Shown here: positions 1-8,389 of the stretch, piece by piece
How the letters are laid out: every line of letters starts with the position of its first letter
How positions within the stretch are numbered: the stretch's first letter is position 1
NCBI RefSeq assembly: GCF_030317105.1
Contig: NZ_JASZYG010000006.1
Span: forward strand, 372,001 to 436,000
Length of the DNA: 64,000 nucleotides
Reading direction: 5' to 3'
Origin: Variovorax brevis
Lineage (GTDB): Bacteria; Pseudomonadota; Gammaproteobacteria; Burkholderiales; Burkholderiaceae_C
The notes under the pieces: model-generated
What the model was told of the DNA's origin: nothing
The model's input: only the letters and a program-made list of their open reading frames with translations
Databases searched by the model: none
Translations under genes and position numbers: made by a program

Positions 1-647
1 CCGCCCGCTGTCGCACCGTGAAGTGCCCGTACCGTATCGGCCGCACCCGCAGAAATGCTGAGTTCGCCGTGTCGAGGGCTGGAATTCAGGTAAGCCAGCC
101 CCAAACCACCCCAGACTTCCCCACCCCTAATCTGGCCCGGAACAAAATCAAGCTCCACGGCATGGACATACGGACAACTCGCCCAGTCCGCGCTCGCCAT
201 CCCGCGACGGCACTCTGGATTGCCACTATCATGCATTACGATAAACATTGGCCCAGCCGGCAAAAAGCGTCTGTGAATTATCCGTTCAATGTCTCGCCGA
301 ACGCCCGCTGCGCTGTGGTCCGCGTCAATCAGGACCAAGTCGAGGCCAATGCTCTTCGCGTCGAGTTCACTTAAGAGATCGGTCAGCACCGTCTCCGGCG
401 CGCCGATGCGAAGATCAACATTTTTTGGCACGGCAAATCGCCCGGGCACCTCCGGATCGATATCACACGCCCATACATGTTGAGCAAATTTTGCAATCAG
501 AGAAAGGCTGCCTCCATGGTAGACGCCAACTTCTAGGACATTCTTGGGGCGCACTTGAGCCAGCAGCCCCATTAACGCCATGCGCTCACTATTGAGCATC
601 TGCCAATTGGCAGTCGGAAGGCCCGGGTATAGCACTTCTTCCAACAT
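1..647 (-). CDS. SAM-dependent methyltransferase, CmcI/Methyltransf_24-like (partial at window start)
   Basis: The reverse strand is open from an ATG at 647 to the window edge, so about 215 residues are visible and the C-terminus is missing. The start has a clear AAGGAG about nine bases upstream. Residues 37-47 (VLEVGVYHGGS) form a Rossmann motif I; CDIDPE (61-66) fits motif II with its acidic residue; LIDADHSAAGV (106-116) and VMHDS (137-141) match the class I methyltransferase family related to cephalosporin hydroxylase. Enzymes of this type commonly O-methylate sugars or small molecules in surface-polysaccharide clusters; the substrate here is unknown. It lies 47 bases downstream of the coiled-coil methyltransferase on the same strand, so the two are probably co-transcribed. 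Confidence 0.8.
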   Translation of the reverse strand, partial: MLEEVLYPGLPTANWQMLNSERMALMGLLAQVRPKNVLEVGVYHGGSLSLIAKFAQHVWACDIDPEVPGRFAVPKNVDLRIGAPETVLTDLLSELDAKSIGLDLVLIDADHSAAGVRRDIERIIHRRFLPAGPMFIVMHDSGNPECRRGMASADWASCPYVHAVELDFVPGQIRGGEVWGGLGLAYLNSSPRHGELSISAGAADTVRALHGATAG

Positions 648-694
648 TAGTTGGGCTCCTTATAACTCATCAAAATGACTATTGACTGATTTTC

Positions 695-1972
695 TCAGCG
701 TCTCGCCGAAATCTCAAACTCGAAACATCGACCATTTCGACGGCCTCTAACGGGTATTTCGATACTTTCAAAGCCGGCCTCGTGAATAAGCGATGTCAGA
801 CTATCAGGAGTTAGCAAGTTAAAGTGGAAGTCACCGCCATAGTCCTGGCTTCCAAAAAGGACTTCGCGAAAGTCTTCAAATGCGTAGGCACCTTCGGTCA
901 CTGCCTTCAACATTGCCTCACCGTCCGGCACAATGGCACGAAGGGTGCCGCCAGAGCGTAATAGACCACGCCAATGAGGGAGCAACCGTCGGCGCAACTC
1001 TTCTTGCGGAAAATGTTCAACGAGGTGGGATGAAAAGACTTCATCGACTGTCCCAGGCTCAAATGGAAGCGAACCTACATCCGCAACGACATCCACACCA
1101 GGGACATCGCGGGCGTCCACATTGACATAGTCCGGCATGGCAATGTGCCCGCATCCAAGGTTAATCTTGAATTTCCCATTTTGCAGGGCTTGTTCCACTT
1201 TTGTTGGATTGAGAACATTAGCAACAACCTCTCCCGAGACGCCGGTGGTCCGTACCGTTCGACCGACCCCATAGTTCAATTCAAATAAAAATTCGCGCCG
1301 TACGAATTCGATGCGATCCAACACGAATCGCAGAGTGTTGTCCACCTGAGCATCCCGCGCTGCCAGCTCCTTGCGCAGTGGACCCGTCGAATCCGCAACA
1401 ACCTTCAACCGCTCCGGATTCGCTACTTCGGAGGTGCGTTCCTCCACATGTTGGAGTCGCACAGTCAAGTCCTCGATCCTAAATGCCCGAGACTCAGCCG
1501 TTTCAAGTCGAGACCGAAGCTCTTCAACGCCCCGCCATCGACCAACCAAATCCTTTAAATGCGTCGCATCTTTTTCAATTCCTTCAAGTTTCTCCAGCAA
1601 TTGCTCAACTTTGTGAAAGCGTGCATCAGCTCTTTCGACACGCGACTCGAGTTCCATGAGGTGCTGCACACGTCTTTCAGATGACTCAACCTTCACAGCC
1701 AGTTCGTCGGCCTTTTGCACGCCTTCTTCAATAGTCGATATGTCGTTTCGCACGCGCAACCACACGCGTGCCAAATCGTCGATCGTGCGCTGACGACGAT
1801 TTCCCTCCTGCTGAAGTTGGCTGATTTGCAACTGAAACTGTCCCAGCCTGCCATCTAGTTGACCGATCTGCGGCTGTAATAGTGCAATGGGGCGATTGAG
1901 GCGAAATAGCAATGGACGCAACACGGGTCGTGCAAGCGCCTTCAACGACTGCTTGAAAGTAACGCGCGTCAT
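695..1972 (-). CDS. Coiled-coil class I SAM methyltransferase
   Basis: This 425-residue protein has two parts. Residues about 35-215 are rich in Gln, Glu, Arg and Leu with heptad character and should form a long coiled coil. Residues about 265-425 form a methyltransferase domain with LGCG (272-275), a DARDV acidic-loop segment and SSHLVEHF (314-321), typical of methyltransferases in O-antigen clusters. The coiled coil may act as a scaffold or chain-length ruler beside a polymerase, as known for WbdD-type proteins, but that is inference from architecture. It is probably transcribed as an operon with the downstream partial methyltransferase and is divergent from the 850-residue fusion gene. Acceptor and length-control role are unknown. 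Confidence 0.8.
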   Translation of the reverse strand: MTRVTFKQSLKALARPVLRPLLFRLNRPIALLQPQIGQLDGRLGQFQLQISQLQQEGNRRQRTIDDLARVWLRVRNDISTIEEGVQKADELAVKVESSERRVQHLMELESRVERADARFHKVEQLLEKLEGIEKDATHLKDLVGRWRGVEELRSRLETAESRAFRIEDLTVRLQHVEERTSEVANPERLKVVADSTGPLRKELAARDAQVDNTLRFVLDRIEFVRREFLFELNYGVGRTVRTTGVSGEVVANVLNPTKVEQALQNGKFKINLGCGHIAMPDYVNVDARDVPGVDVVADVGSLPFEPGTVDEVFSSHLVEHFPQEELRRRLLPHWRGLLRSGGTLRAIVPDGEAMLKAVTEGAYAFEDFREVLFGSQDYGGDFHFNLLTPDSLTSLIHEAGFESIEIPVRGRRNGRCFEFEISARR

Positions 1973-2289
1973 GGATAGCCCTTCAGTGAACTACCAAGCA
2001 GCACGTGACCGACGACTCGCATCGAAACTGACCAAGCTTTCGGGAAACGTAGCACGAAAAACCCCTTTCCTTCGGAGAACAACGGACTGCAATCACGAAG
2101 CAATGCGTCCTTGTAGTTTGCAGTAAGTGACAACCATATACTAAGTTGCGAGGCGAAGCGGGCAGTCCACACAGACTTTTCGTTGCGTAAAGTCTTCGCT
2201 TGGCGAAACAGAAAGCTTCATTTGAATCCTTTTGTATCACAGAATTTAGTCGTCTGTTGTAGAACAGATCAACTAAGGAAAGAGAAACC
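1973..2289. promoter_or_regulatory. Divergent intergenic region of the polysaccharide cluster
   Basis: This 317-base gap separates the divergent methyltransferase genes and should carry promoters for both. It is AT-rich compared with most of the window. An inverted repeat AGACTTT (2173-2179) / AAAGTCT (2189-2195) with a nine-base spacer is present. A weak sigma70-like pair for the rightward gene is TTGAAT (2222-2227) and TTTAGT (2245-2250) with 17-base spacing, each matching four of six consensus positions. No convincing coding sequence was found here. The promoter call is tentative. Confidence 0.3.
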
Positions 2290-4842
2290 ATGTCGACCTC
2301 CGATACCGTCTCAGCCGCCTTGGACAAAATGTTTGAGCGTCCGGAAGGGCTTTATGGGGCATTTGATGATCTGCCCGTGATAAGTCGAATGGGTCATGAG
2401 CGCCGAATGGAACTACTCGAGCAACTCAACATCGGCTCCCCAAGCTCCATGAAGATCGCCGACTTTGGCATGGGCAGTTGGGGATTTGCCGCTGTCTATC
2501 CGCGTTTGCATGACTGTGCGGCAGCCATTGGCATGGACATCTCCGCCTCCGCGATCGAACAGTCTTTGCGACTCATTGCAGAGTCAAAACCAAAGTATGG
2601 GCCTGTATTTTCCGCACTTCAATCTGATGGCATGGATCTCCCGCTGCCCGACTCAAGTATAGATCTATTCTTTTCAGGAGAAAGCATTGAACACGTCAAG
2701 TTTCCGCTCAAACATCTTGGTGAAATATATCGAGTTCTCAAGCCTGACGGCCAACTCGTAATCACAACACCGAATCGGGACGCAATAAAATACAAAGAAA
2801 AATCCGAAGAATATTGCACCAGCCCAGAGCATTTCTGGCTATTCAATTACGAAGAACTGATCGTGGCGGCGTCCCGCTTCTTTGAAGTAGTGGAGGCGTA
2901 CGGTTTTAACGGAAGCTTTGGAAGTCATGAAGAAGATCGATCAATAATGGACGAAGCAACGGCACGGGAATGGAGTCAACGTTTCAAAGACTCGCCGCAG
3001 CTCGCGACAGGAATCGTCCTCCGACTTATAAAGCGGCCAGGTATCCGCGAACGCTACGAGTTAATTGACGTCCCGAAGGAGGACATTTTAATAAATGCAC
3101 CGGGCACGTATCTCGATCTCGAGTTTGGCCTCAAAGGTCTCCTTCTCGACAAACCAGAACAATCAGTTACAATTTCGCGCCCGCCGAGCGATGGTTTTGT
3201 ATGCCGTTTTTGGAGCCACCGCTGGAGTGGGATTACCTACATTCATGCAGACAAGCGCCGCCAAGAGGTTGACCTTTATACAAACGTTCCAGGCTGGAAA
3301 AATTGGACTTCAGACCAGCGGACGATAACTCGGTCCGAAATTACCATTTCGCCAAGCCAACGCAAGAACGCAAAATCCGAGGCGGCGCAAACGTTGTTTT
3401 TTGAAGCGTTTGGCTGGAATGTAGTCAATACACCAATACCGCTCACCCCAGCCCAGCCGCTCAAAACAACTCCCACATCGATGGCCGGCTATGGATTCGA
3501 CAAATTCCAGCCAATTGTCTCAACCACAGTATTCCATTGGTTTTCACCCAACGAGGGCAACGTTCGGGGACCATGGCAACCAATTGAAGGAAGAAAAAAT
3601 TGGACAGGAGAATGCGAATTTTGGCGGACGCAGATCAAGCAAATAATGCTGGCCAATATTGATTCCATCTATTTGCACTGCATCGACCTATACGAAGATG
3701 CCAGATGTGAATTTTTCAAAGCATACGCAGAATTGCGCCGCGAAGGGTTTGATGTTCCTAAAATAGCTCCGTTCCTTGATCCAAATATACTATTTGGCCA
3801 GCCGGGACGATCTCCAATAGATGTCGAAACCGACGCAGGCAAGGACGCATTCACGAATCATTACGTTCGGTTTTTTGACCAATACTTTGCAGAAAACAGA
3901 GATGATGATGCCGCAAGCTTCTTGCTTACGATTGACGGAAAGTTAACTTTGGCCACTTGGTGGGTCTACTCGCTTCTGCACAATCTTCACACATTGACGC
4001 GGGAAGACGTGGAGCGACGTTTGTCAATCGCGTTCGGAGCGAAAATACCGCAGCTCCGCTCCGGCATCCACATGGTCACCACCGCGCTCATCGATCCTGA
4101 TCTTTCATTTTCAGATGAACGCATTATTGCATTTTCCGGCTACGCCTACGCAATTCACTGCGTGCATCATGGCATTGACTCATGGCATGTTCAACCTGGC
4201 TATTGGGACCAAAACATTAGGAAGCCGGGCTATCTTCTGCCGCGCGGCGGCGGAAAAAATTATCGAAGCGCATGGGATGCTGTGATTGCCGCCGCTCCGC
4301 ATTTGCATCGGGTTTACGTTGAGAGTTGGAATGAATATGACGAAGGCTCCGGAATCTACGCGGCAGATCCGGCTGCGCCATGGACCGATCCTGCGATGAA
4401 TTCCGGTGTGGACTCATTTTCTGATGACGGAGATCCCTTTGAATACATCCTCACGACGAACCGGGGGGCATCAAAAATAAATGGACGCCCCGCTTGGGAT
4501 TGCAAATTCTTGTGGCACGACATGCCCGCACTCGCAAAACCAGGGCAATCGATGCAGATCTCAGTCACAGTGCGCAATCTAGGAAACACCCGCTGGGCCA
4601 CAGGTGAAGACATTGCGCTCGTTCTGCGTGGCGAAGGAGGCGCTGAGCTTTCAAGGGTTCACCCGTGCGAAGGAGTTGAAGATCACTGGCCACATGGGGT
4701 CTATCGGGGGGGAGCAGTCGAAGTCAAGTTCATGGCCGTCGCAACCCGGCGGACAGGCCGGTCGCAGTTCACGGTCGAACTACTGCATGGAGAGCATCGC
4801 ATCGGGAAGGCCATGCATTTGTCAGTTGATGTGATTTCTTAG
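2290..4842 (+). CDS. Three-domain polysaccharide protein: methyltransferase, GH99/WbsX-like, Ig-like
   Basis: The 850-residue product appears to combine three units. Residues about 50-235 are a class I SAM methyltransferase with DFGMGSWG (58-65) as motif I and LPLPDSSIDLFFSGESIEH as the post-motif region. Residues about 400-720 resemble the GH99/WbsX-type glycan-cluster domain, including HCIDLYED and WNEYDEG (679-685), where the Glu residues would be catalytic candidates. Residues about 745-850 look like an NBR1/Wzt-type Ig-like beta-sandwich (RNLGNTRW motif). A linker of unknown fold occupies about 270-395. The start has AAGGAAAGAG just upstream. No signal peptide is visible, so it is probably cytoplasmic. 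Codon use is AT-richer than downstream housekeeping genes, as expected for a transferred surface-glycan island. A role in modifying or terminating a glycan is inference. Confidence 0.7.
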   Translation: MSTSDTVSAALDKMFERPEGLYGAFDDLPVISRMGHERRMELLEQLNIGSPSSMKIADFGMGSWGFAAVYPRLHDCAAAIGMDISASAIEQSLRLIAESKPKYGPVFSALQSDGMDLPLPDSSIDLFFSGESIEHVKFPLKHLGEIYRVLKPDGQLVITTPNRDAIKYKEKSEEYCTSPEHFWLFNYEELIVAASRFFEVVEAYGFNGSFGSHEEDRSIMDEATAREWSQRFKDSPQLATGIVLRLIKRPGIRERYELIDVPKEDILINAPGTYLDLEFGLKGLLLDKPEQSVTISRPPSDGFVCRFWSHRWSGITYIHADKRRQEVDLYTNVPGWKNWTSDQRTITRSEITISPSQRKNAKSEAAQTLFFEAFGWNVVNTPIPLTPAQPLKTTPTSMAGYGFDKFQPIVSTTVFHWFSPNEGNVRGPWQPIEGRKNWTGECEFWRTQIKQIMLANIDSIYLHCIDLYEDARCEFFKAYAELRREGFDVPKIAPFLDPNILFGQPGRSPIDVETDAGKDAFTNHYVRFFDQYFAENRDDDAASFLLTIDGKLTLATWWVYSLLHNLHTLTREDVERRLSIAFGAKIPQLRSGIHMVTTALIDPDLSFSDERIIAFSGYAYAIHCVHHGIDSWHVQPGYWDQNIRKPGYLLPRGGGKNYRSAWDAVIAAAPHLHRVYVESWNEYDEGSGIYAADPAAPWTDPAMNSGVDSFSDDGDPFEYILTTNRGASKINGRPAWDCKFLWHDMPALAKPGQSMQISVTVRNLGNTRWATGEDIALVLRGEGGAELSRVHPCEGVEDHWPHGVYRGGAVEVKFMAVATRRTGRSQFTVELLHGEHRIGKAMHLSVDVIS

Positions 4843-5090
4843 TCTGCAATGGCCGAGCCCCAGCGCACCCAATGCTGAAACAAAGCTTGCTTCGCGCACA
4901 CCACTCGGCACATTCCGGTCACTCACCCGTCAGTGCGACCCGCATGACCGCGCGAAAGAGAAATTGCACATGGTGCCCCCTTGTGGGGCGAGGTCTGCGC
5001 CGGCCAGTCGGCGCCCTGTGTTTGACGAATATGGTCTGTTTGCACCACACTACGACGGCTCCATCCTTCATTCTTACCGTCATTTTTGCG

Positions 5091-5300
5091 ATGGCCGACA
5101 ATGTCACAGTCGATGCGCGCGCTCTGCGGCGAAGGGGGCTTCTCGCCATGGCACTCCTAACGCCAGTGGCTGCGGCGATGCCGCCGCTTCGCGCAACTCA
5201 ACCAAGCTCATTCAGCACTTACCACTTCGTCGACGGATGGTACATCTCCAGTTTGGAGGCTCAAGAAGCCCTGAATCGGGGTGATCCACATGCTGATTGA
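5091..5300 (+). CDS. Small RR-signal protein, putative partner of GMC oxidoreductase
   Basis: This 69-residue protein starts with MADNV and has RRRGLLAMALLTPVAAA, resembling a short twin-arginine export signal, followed by about 40 residues containing YHFVDGWYISS. Its end overlaps the start of the GMC oxidoreductase gene by 11 bases, so the two are translationally coupled. Small TAT-exported subunits are known next to some membrane-associated GMC dehydrogenases; assigning this protein to that role is inference. No good Shine-Dalgarno precedes 5091. An in-frame ATG at 5148 has GAAGGGGG upstream and would remove the arginines; a longer reading from 4872 looks non-coding. The preceding gap (4843-5090) has only a small GCCCC/GGGGC hairpin at 4975-4989. 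Confidence 0.5.
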   Translation: MADNVTVDARALRRRGLLAMALLTPVAAAMPPLRATQPSSFSTYHFVDGWYISSLEAQEALNRGDPHAD

Positions 5301-6780
5301 TGCTGCAAAAGACCCCGGCCTGCCTCAACACCTGGATTTTTGTGTCATCGGAACTGGTCCGGCTGGCCTCGCGGTGGCCTTCGAACTAGAGACCGCCGGC
5401 TTTGACGTTGGCCTAGTTGAAGCGGGCGATCTGAATCCATCCCGTTCCAGCCAATTCTTCTATCAAGGCATTGACGGTGGGATAACATACGCCTTGGATG
5501 GCAGCAGAATAAGGGCACTCGGTGGCTCATCAAATTGTTGGGGTGGCTGGTGCAGACAGCTAGAGCCCATCGAGTTTGAAAAACGCGAATGGATGCCTGC
5601 ATCGAGTTGGCCCATCCAGCACCGATCCATTGCAAAATATTATGGTACCGCCGGCAAGATTTTGAACGTTGATGGAAAGAATTTTAATCCCGACTTCTTG
5701 AAAGAAAAGGCCAGTAGGCAAGGCATCTATCTAACCAAAGAGTCAAGAATCTTCTCGCCTCGCATATGGCAAGTCAGCGTCAATCGCAGACTTGCCGAGG
5801 TATATCGCGATCGGCTGGCGTCGAGCCAAAAGATATTCCTCATCTACAATTGCACCATTACGGATATTCTGTTCAACGGCCTCAAGGTCAGCGCGCTGAA
5901 GTACGTCACCGCAATAGGAAAACATGGCGAGCTCAGTAGTCGCAATTCTTTTGTGCTTGCGCTGGGAGGCATCGAAACATCTCGTCTGCTGCTCATTGCA
6001 AGATCAAGAGGACCATCTGCTTTGCAGTCAATAAGCCCTTGGCTGGGAAAAGGATTCATGGAACACCCAGCGCGAATAAATGGCTGGCGAATGTATGTGC
6101 CCTATCGCAGCGTCCCTTTTGTCGAAGAGGATGGCGGCGCGTTGCAGCCCATTCCAGGCCAAGATTTTCGCATCGCCTTTGGCTTTGGTGCATCTGAAGC
6201 GGCTCAACGCAAGTATCGGCTTCCTGGTTTCTGGGCAGTGCCCGGTGCCGCACAAAAGATCACTGATGAAAAAGAGGAGGCAGCCGCAAGACTGTTTGTT
6301 CAAAACATGCAGCGCCTCGATAAAAAGCCAGAAGTTCGTTCAGTTGACGTCACATGGGCAATCGAACAGTCGGTCAATGTGAAATCACAAATTAGACTGT
6401 CCCACACGGACGACTCGATGGGGCAGCCAAAAGTGCTTTTGGACTGGGAAATCTCCGATTCGGATGCGAGGACCGTAAAGGCTTATGAACATCTTATTGC
6501 AAAAGATTTTTTAGATCGAAAAATTGCTCGCTTTCGTATTCTCAACAGCATAAACACGAGCGACAAGGTCATTGACTACGGCAATCACCACATGGGTGCA
6601 ACGCGAATGGCCGCCAGTCCAAAAGATGGGGTCGTTAATTTTGACTGCAAAGTTTTCGGCACGAGCAATCTCTATCTTGCTGGTTCCGGCGTCTTCCCCA
6701 CGTCGGCAGTAACGAATCCAACGATGGCTTTGACGGCACTGGCGCTTCGACTCGGAGATCACCTAAAACGCTCTGTTTGA
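5290..6780 (+). CDS. GMC-family FAD-dependent oxidoreductase
   Basis: The 496-residue protein has an N-terminal FAD Rossmann motif GTGPAG (residues 21-26) with the acidic strand end LVEAG, a mid-domain GGSSNCWGGW region that fits the GMC flavin-binding signature, and a C-terminal GMC domain with NHHMGATRM followed by AGSGVFPTSAVTNPTMA. The histidines in NHHMG are the expected active-site bases. Such enzymes oxidise alcohols, often sugar hydroxyls. An in-frame GTG at 5281 is an alternative start; the ATG at 5290 follows GGGGTGAT. It is coupled to the small RR-signal protein upstream and ends the island before the rhamnose operon. No signal of its own is seen, so export, if any, would depend on a partner. 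The substrate is unknown. Confidence 0.8.
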   Translation: MLIDAAKDPGLPQHLDFCVIGTGPAGLAVAFELETAGFDVGLVEAGDLNPSRSSQFFYQGIDGGITYALDGSRIRALGGSSNCWGGWCRQLEPIEFEKREWMPASSWPIQHRSIAKYYGTAGKILNVDGKNFNPDFLKEKASRQGIYLTKESRIFSPRIWQVSVNRRLAEVYRDRLASSQKIFLIYNCTITDILFNGLKVSALKYVTAIGKHGELSSRNSFVLALGGIETSRLLLIARSRGPSALQSISPWLGKGFMEHPARINGWRMYVPYRSVPFVEEDGGALQPIPGQDFRIAFGFGASEAAQRKYRLPGFWAVPGAAQKITDEKEEAAARLFVQNMQRLDKKPEVRSVDVTWAIEQSVNVKSQIRLSHTDDSMGQPKVLLDWEISDSDARTVKAYEHLIAKDFLDRKIARFRILNSINTSDKVIDYGNHHMGATRMAASPKDGVVNFDCKVFGTSNLYLAGSGVFPTSAVTNPTMALTALALRLGDHLKRSV

Positions 6781-6920
6781 GCCTAACTCGCTCCAGCAGG
6801 GTTGCCGCGATTTTTCACAGTGCCACCATGTCGAACGAACGAGGTAGCCGCGCTCTCAACGCGTTGCTTGTGCAGCCTAGACCTGCCAATCACGCCTCAC
6901 TCACTCCATTGCGCTTGTCC

Positions 6921-6942
6921 CGCCCGGCGAACAGGTCGGGCG
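6921..6942 (-). terminator. Hairpin just after rfbC
   Basis: CGCCCG (6921-6926) and CGGGCG (6937-6942) form a perfect six-base-pair stem with a ten-base loop, beginning a few bases past the rfbC stop on the reverse strand. No U-tract follows, so intrinsic termination is uncertain. The GMC oxidoreductase gene converges from the left, leaving a 165-base gap. Confidence 0.3.
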
Positions 6943-6945
6943 CGC

Positions 6946-7494
6946 TCAAGCGTACAGTGCACATTCAGTGAAAGCCGCCCCAAGCAAGTCCTTCGCGGAG
7001 AGCACTGGTGCTGCGCGAAGATCTGGCCAAGCAATCCCGAGCGTCGGATCGCTCCACAAGATGCACCGCTCATGCTCGGGAGCGTAGTAGTCCGTGGTCT
7101 TGTACAGAAAGTCTGCCGACTCGCTCAGCACAAGGAACCCGTGTGCAAACCCTTCGGGCACCCACATCTGCCGGTGGTTTTCAGCAGACAGTTCCATGCC
7201 GACCCACCTGCCAAATGAAGAACACGACCGGCGAATATCCACCGCCACATCGAAGACCGCCCCGCGCGCCACGCGCACGAGCTTGCCTTGCGCTTGCTGG
7301 ATCTGATAGTGCAGACCACGCAGTACGCCCTTGGCGGAGCGCGAATGATTGTCCTGGACGAATTCGACGTGGCGCCCCACGGCATCATCAAAGACCTTCT
7401 GGTTGAAGCTCTCCAGGAAAAAACCGCGCTCATCGCCAAACACTTTCGGCTCGATGATCAACACATCGGGAATCGCACTGGGCGTGATCTTCAC
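6946..7494 (-). CDS. rfbC: dTDP-4-dehydrorhamnose 3,5-epimerase
   Basis: RfbC (RmlC) epimerises C3 and C5 of dTDP-4-keto-6-deoxyglucose, the third step of dTDP-L-rhamnose synthesis in the cytoplasm. The 182-residue protein has the family landmarks FFLESFNQ, FVQDNHSRS, VLRGLHYQ (with the catalytic His), FDVAVDIR and PEGFAHGF. Length matches the usual 180-185 residues. The start is a GTG at 7494 whose last bases form the rfbA TGA (GTGA overlap), with GAGGAGG upstream; a longer reading into rfbA was rejected. It is the last gene of rfbB-rfbD-rfbA-rfbC and is coupled to rfbA. Confidence 0.96.
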   Translation of the reverse strand: MKITPSAIPDVLIIEPKVFGDERGFFLESFNQKVFDDAVGRHVEFVQDNHSRSAKGVLRGLHYQIQQAQGKLVRVARGAVFDVAVDIRRSCSSFGRWVGMELSAENHRQMWVPEGFAHGFLVLSESADFLYKTTDYYAPEHERCILWSDPTLGIAWPDLRAAPVLSAKDLLGAAFTECALYA

Positions 7495-8378
7495 AGGCGA
7501 GCCTCCTCGGTCAGCAATCTCGCCAGGTACTTGCCATATTCGTTCTTCTGCAGCGACGCTGCCAGCCGGGCGAGTTGCTCGTTGTCGATAAAACCGTTTC
7601 GCCACGCAATCTCTTCGGGACAAGCGATCTTCAACCCCTGGCGATGCTCGAGCGTTGCAATGAACTGCCCGGCCTCGAGCAAGCTCTCATGCGTGCCCGT
7701 GTCCAGCCAGGCATAGCCACGCTTCATGATCTGGACGTTGAGCCGATCGCGCCCCAGGTAAGCCCGGTTGACCGCGGTGATTTCAAGTTCTCCACGGCCG
7801 CTTGGCTTGACGGCCTTAGCGATCTCGATCACGTCGTTGTCATAGAAGTACAAGCCGGTCACCGCATAGTTACTCTTGGGCTGCGCCGGCTTTTCCTCGA
7901 TGCTACGCGCCCTGCCCTTTGAATCGAACTCGACGACGCCATAGCGCTCCGGGTCATGCACGTGATAGGCGAACACCGTAGCGCCCGCCTTGTTGTCATC
8001 GGCCTTTGTCAGCAGTCCTTCAAAGTCGTGCCCATAGAAGATGTTGTCGCCAAGCACAAGCGCACTCGATGCGTTGCCGATGAACTTGTCGCCAATGATG
8101 AAGGCTTGCGCCAACCCGTCCGGACTCGGCTGCACCGCGTATTGGAGGCTGACACCCCAACGGCTGCCATCGCCCAGCAGTTGCTGGAATCTCGGGGTGT
8201 CCTGTGGCGTGCTGATGATGAGGATGTCGCGCATGCCGCCCAGCATCAGGGTACTCAGCGGGTAATAGATCATCGGCTTGTCATACACCGGCAGGAGCTG
8301 CTTGCTCATGGCAAGGGTGGCCGGGTGCAACCGCGTACCCGAGCCTCCCGCCAGAATGATTCCTCTGCGTTGAGTCAT
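7491..8378 (-). CDS. rfbA: Glucose-1-phosphate thymidylyltransferase
   Basis: RfbA (RmlA) makes dTDP-glucose from glucose-1-phosphate and dTTP, the committed step of dTDP-rhamnose synthesis. The 295-residue protein begins MTQRRG and has the nucleotidyltransferase signature GGSGTRLHPAT, SKQLLPVYDKPMIYYP, QPSPDGLAQAF and LVLGDNIFYG, where the Asp of GDN binds magnesium. Length is normal for the family. The ATG at 8378 was chosen because it gives the canonical N-terminus; upstream residues in frame are antisense to rfbD. It sits 11 bases after the rfbD stop and overlaps rfbC by four bases. dTDP-rhamnose usually feeds back on RmlA allosterically. Confidence 0.97.
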   Translation of the reverse strand: MTQRRGIILAGGSGTRLHPATLAMSKQLLPVYDKPMIYYPLSTLMLGGMRDILIISTPQDTPRFQQLLGDGSRWGVSLQYAVQPSPDGLAQAFIIGDKFIGNASSALVLGDNIFYGHDFEGLLTKADDNKAGATVFAYHVHDPERYGVVEFDSKGRARSIEEKPAQPKSNYAVTGLYFYDNDVIEIAKAVKPSGRGELEITAVNRAYLGRDRLNVQIMKRGYAWLDTGTHESLLEAGQFIATLEHRQGLKIACPEEIAWRNGFIDNEQLARLAASLQKNEYGKYLARLLTEEARL

Positions 8379-8389
8379 GTTCTTGATGC

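Noticed and set aside
4872..5090. Longer N-terminus for the small RR-signal protein
   Set aside because: The added 73 residues have no recognisable motif, and would place the signal in mid-protein.
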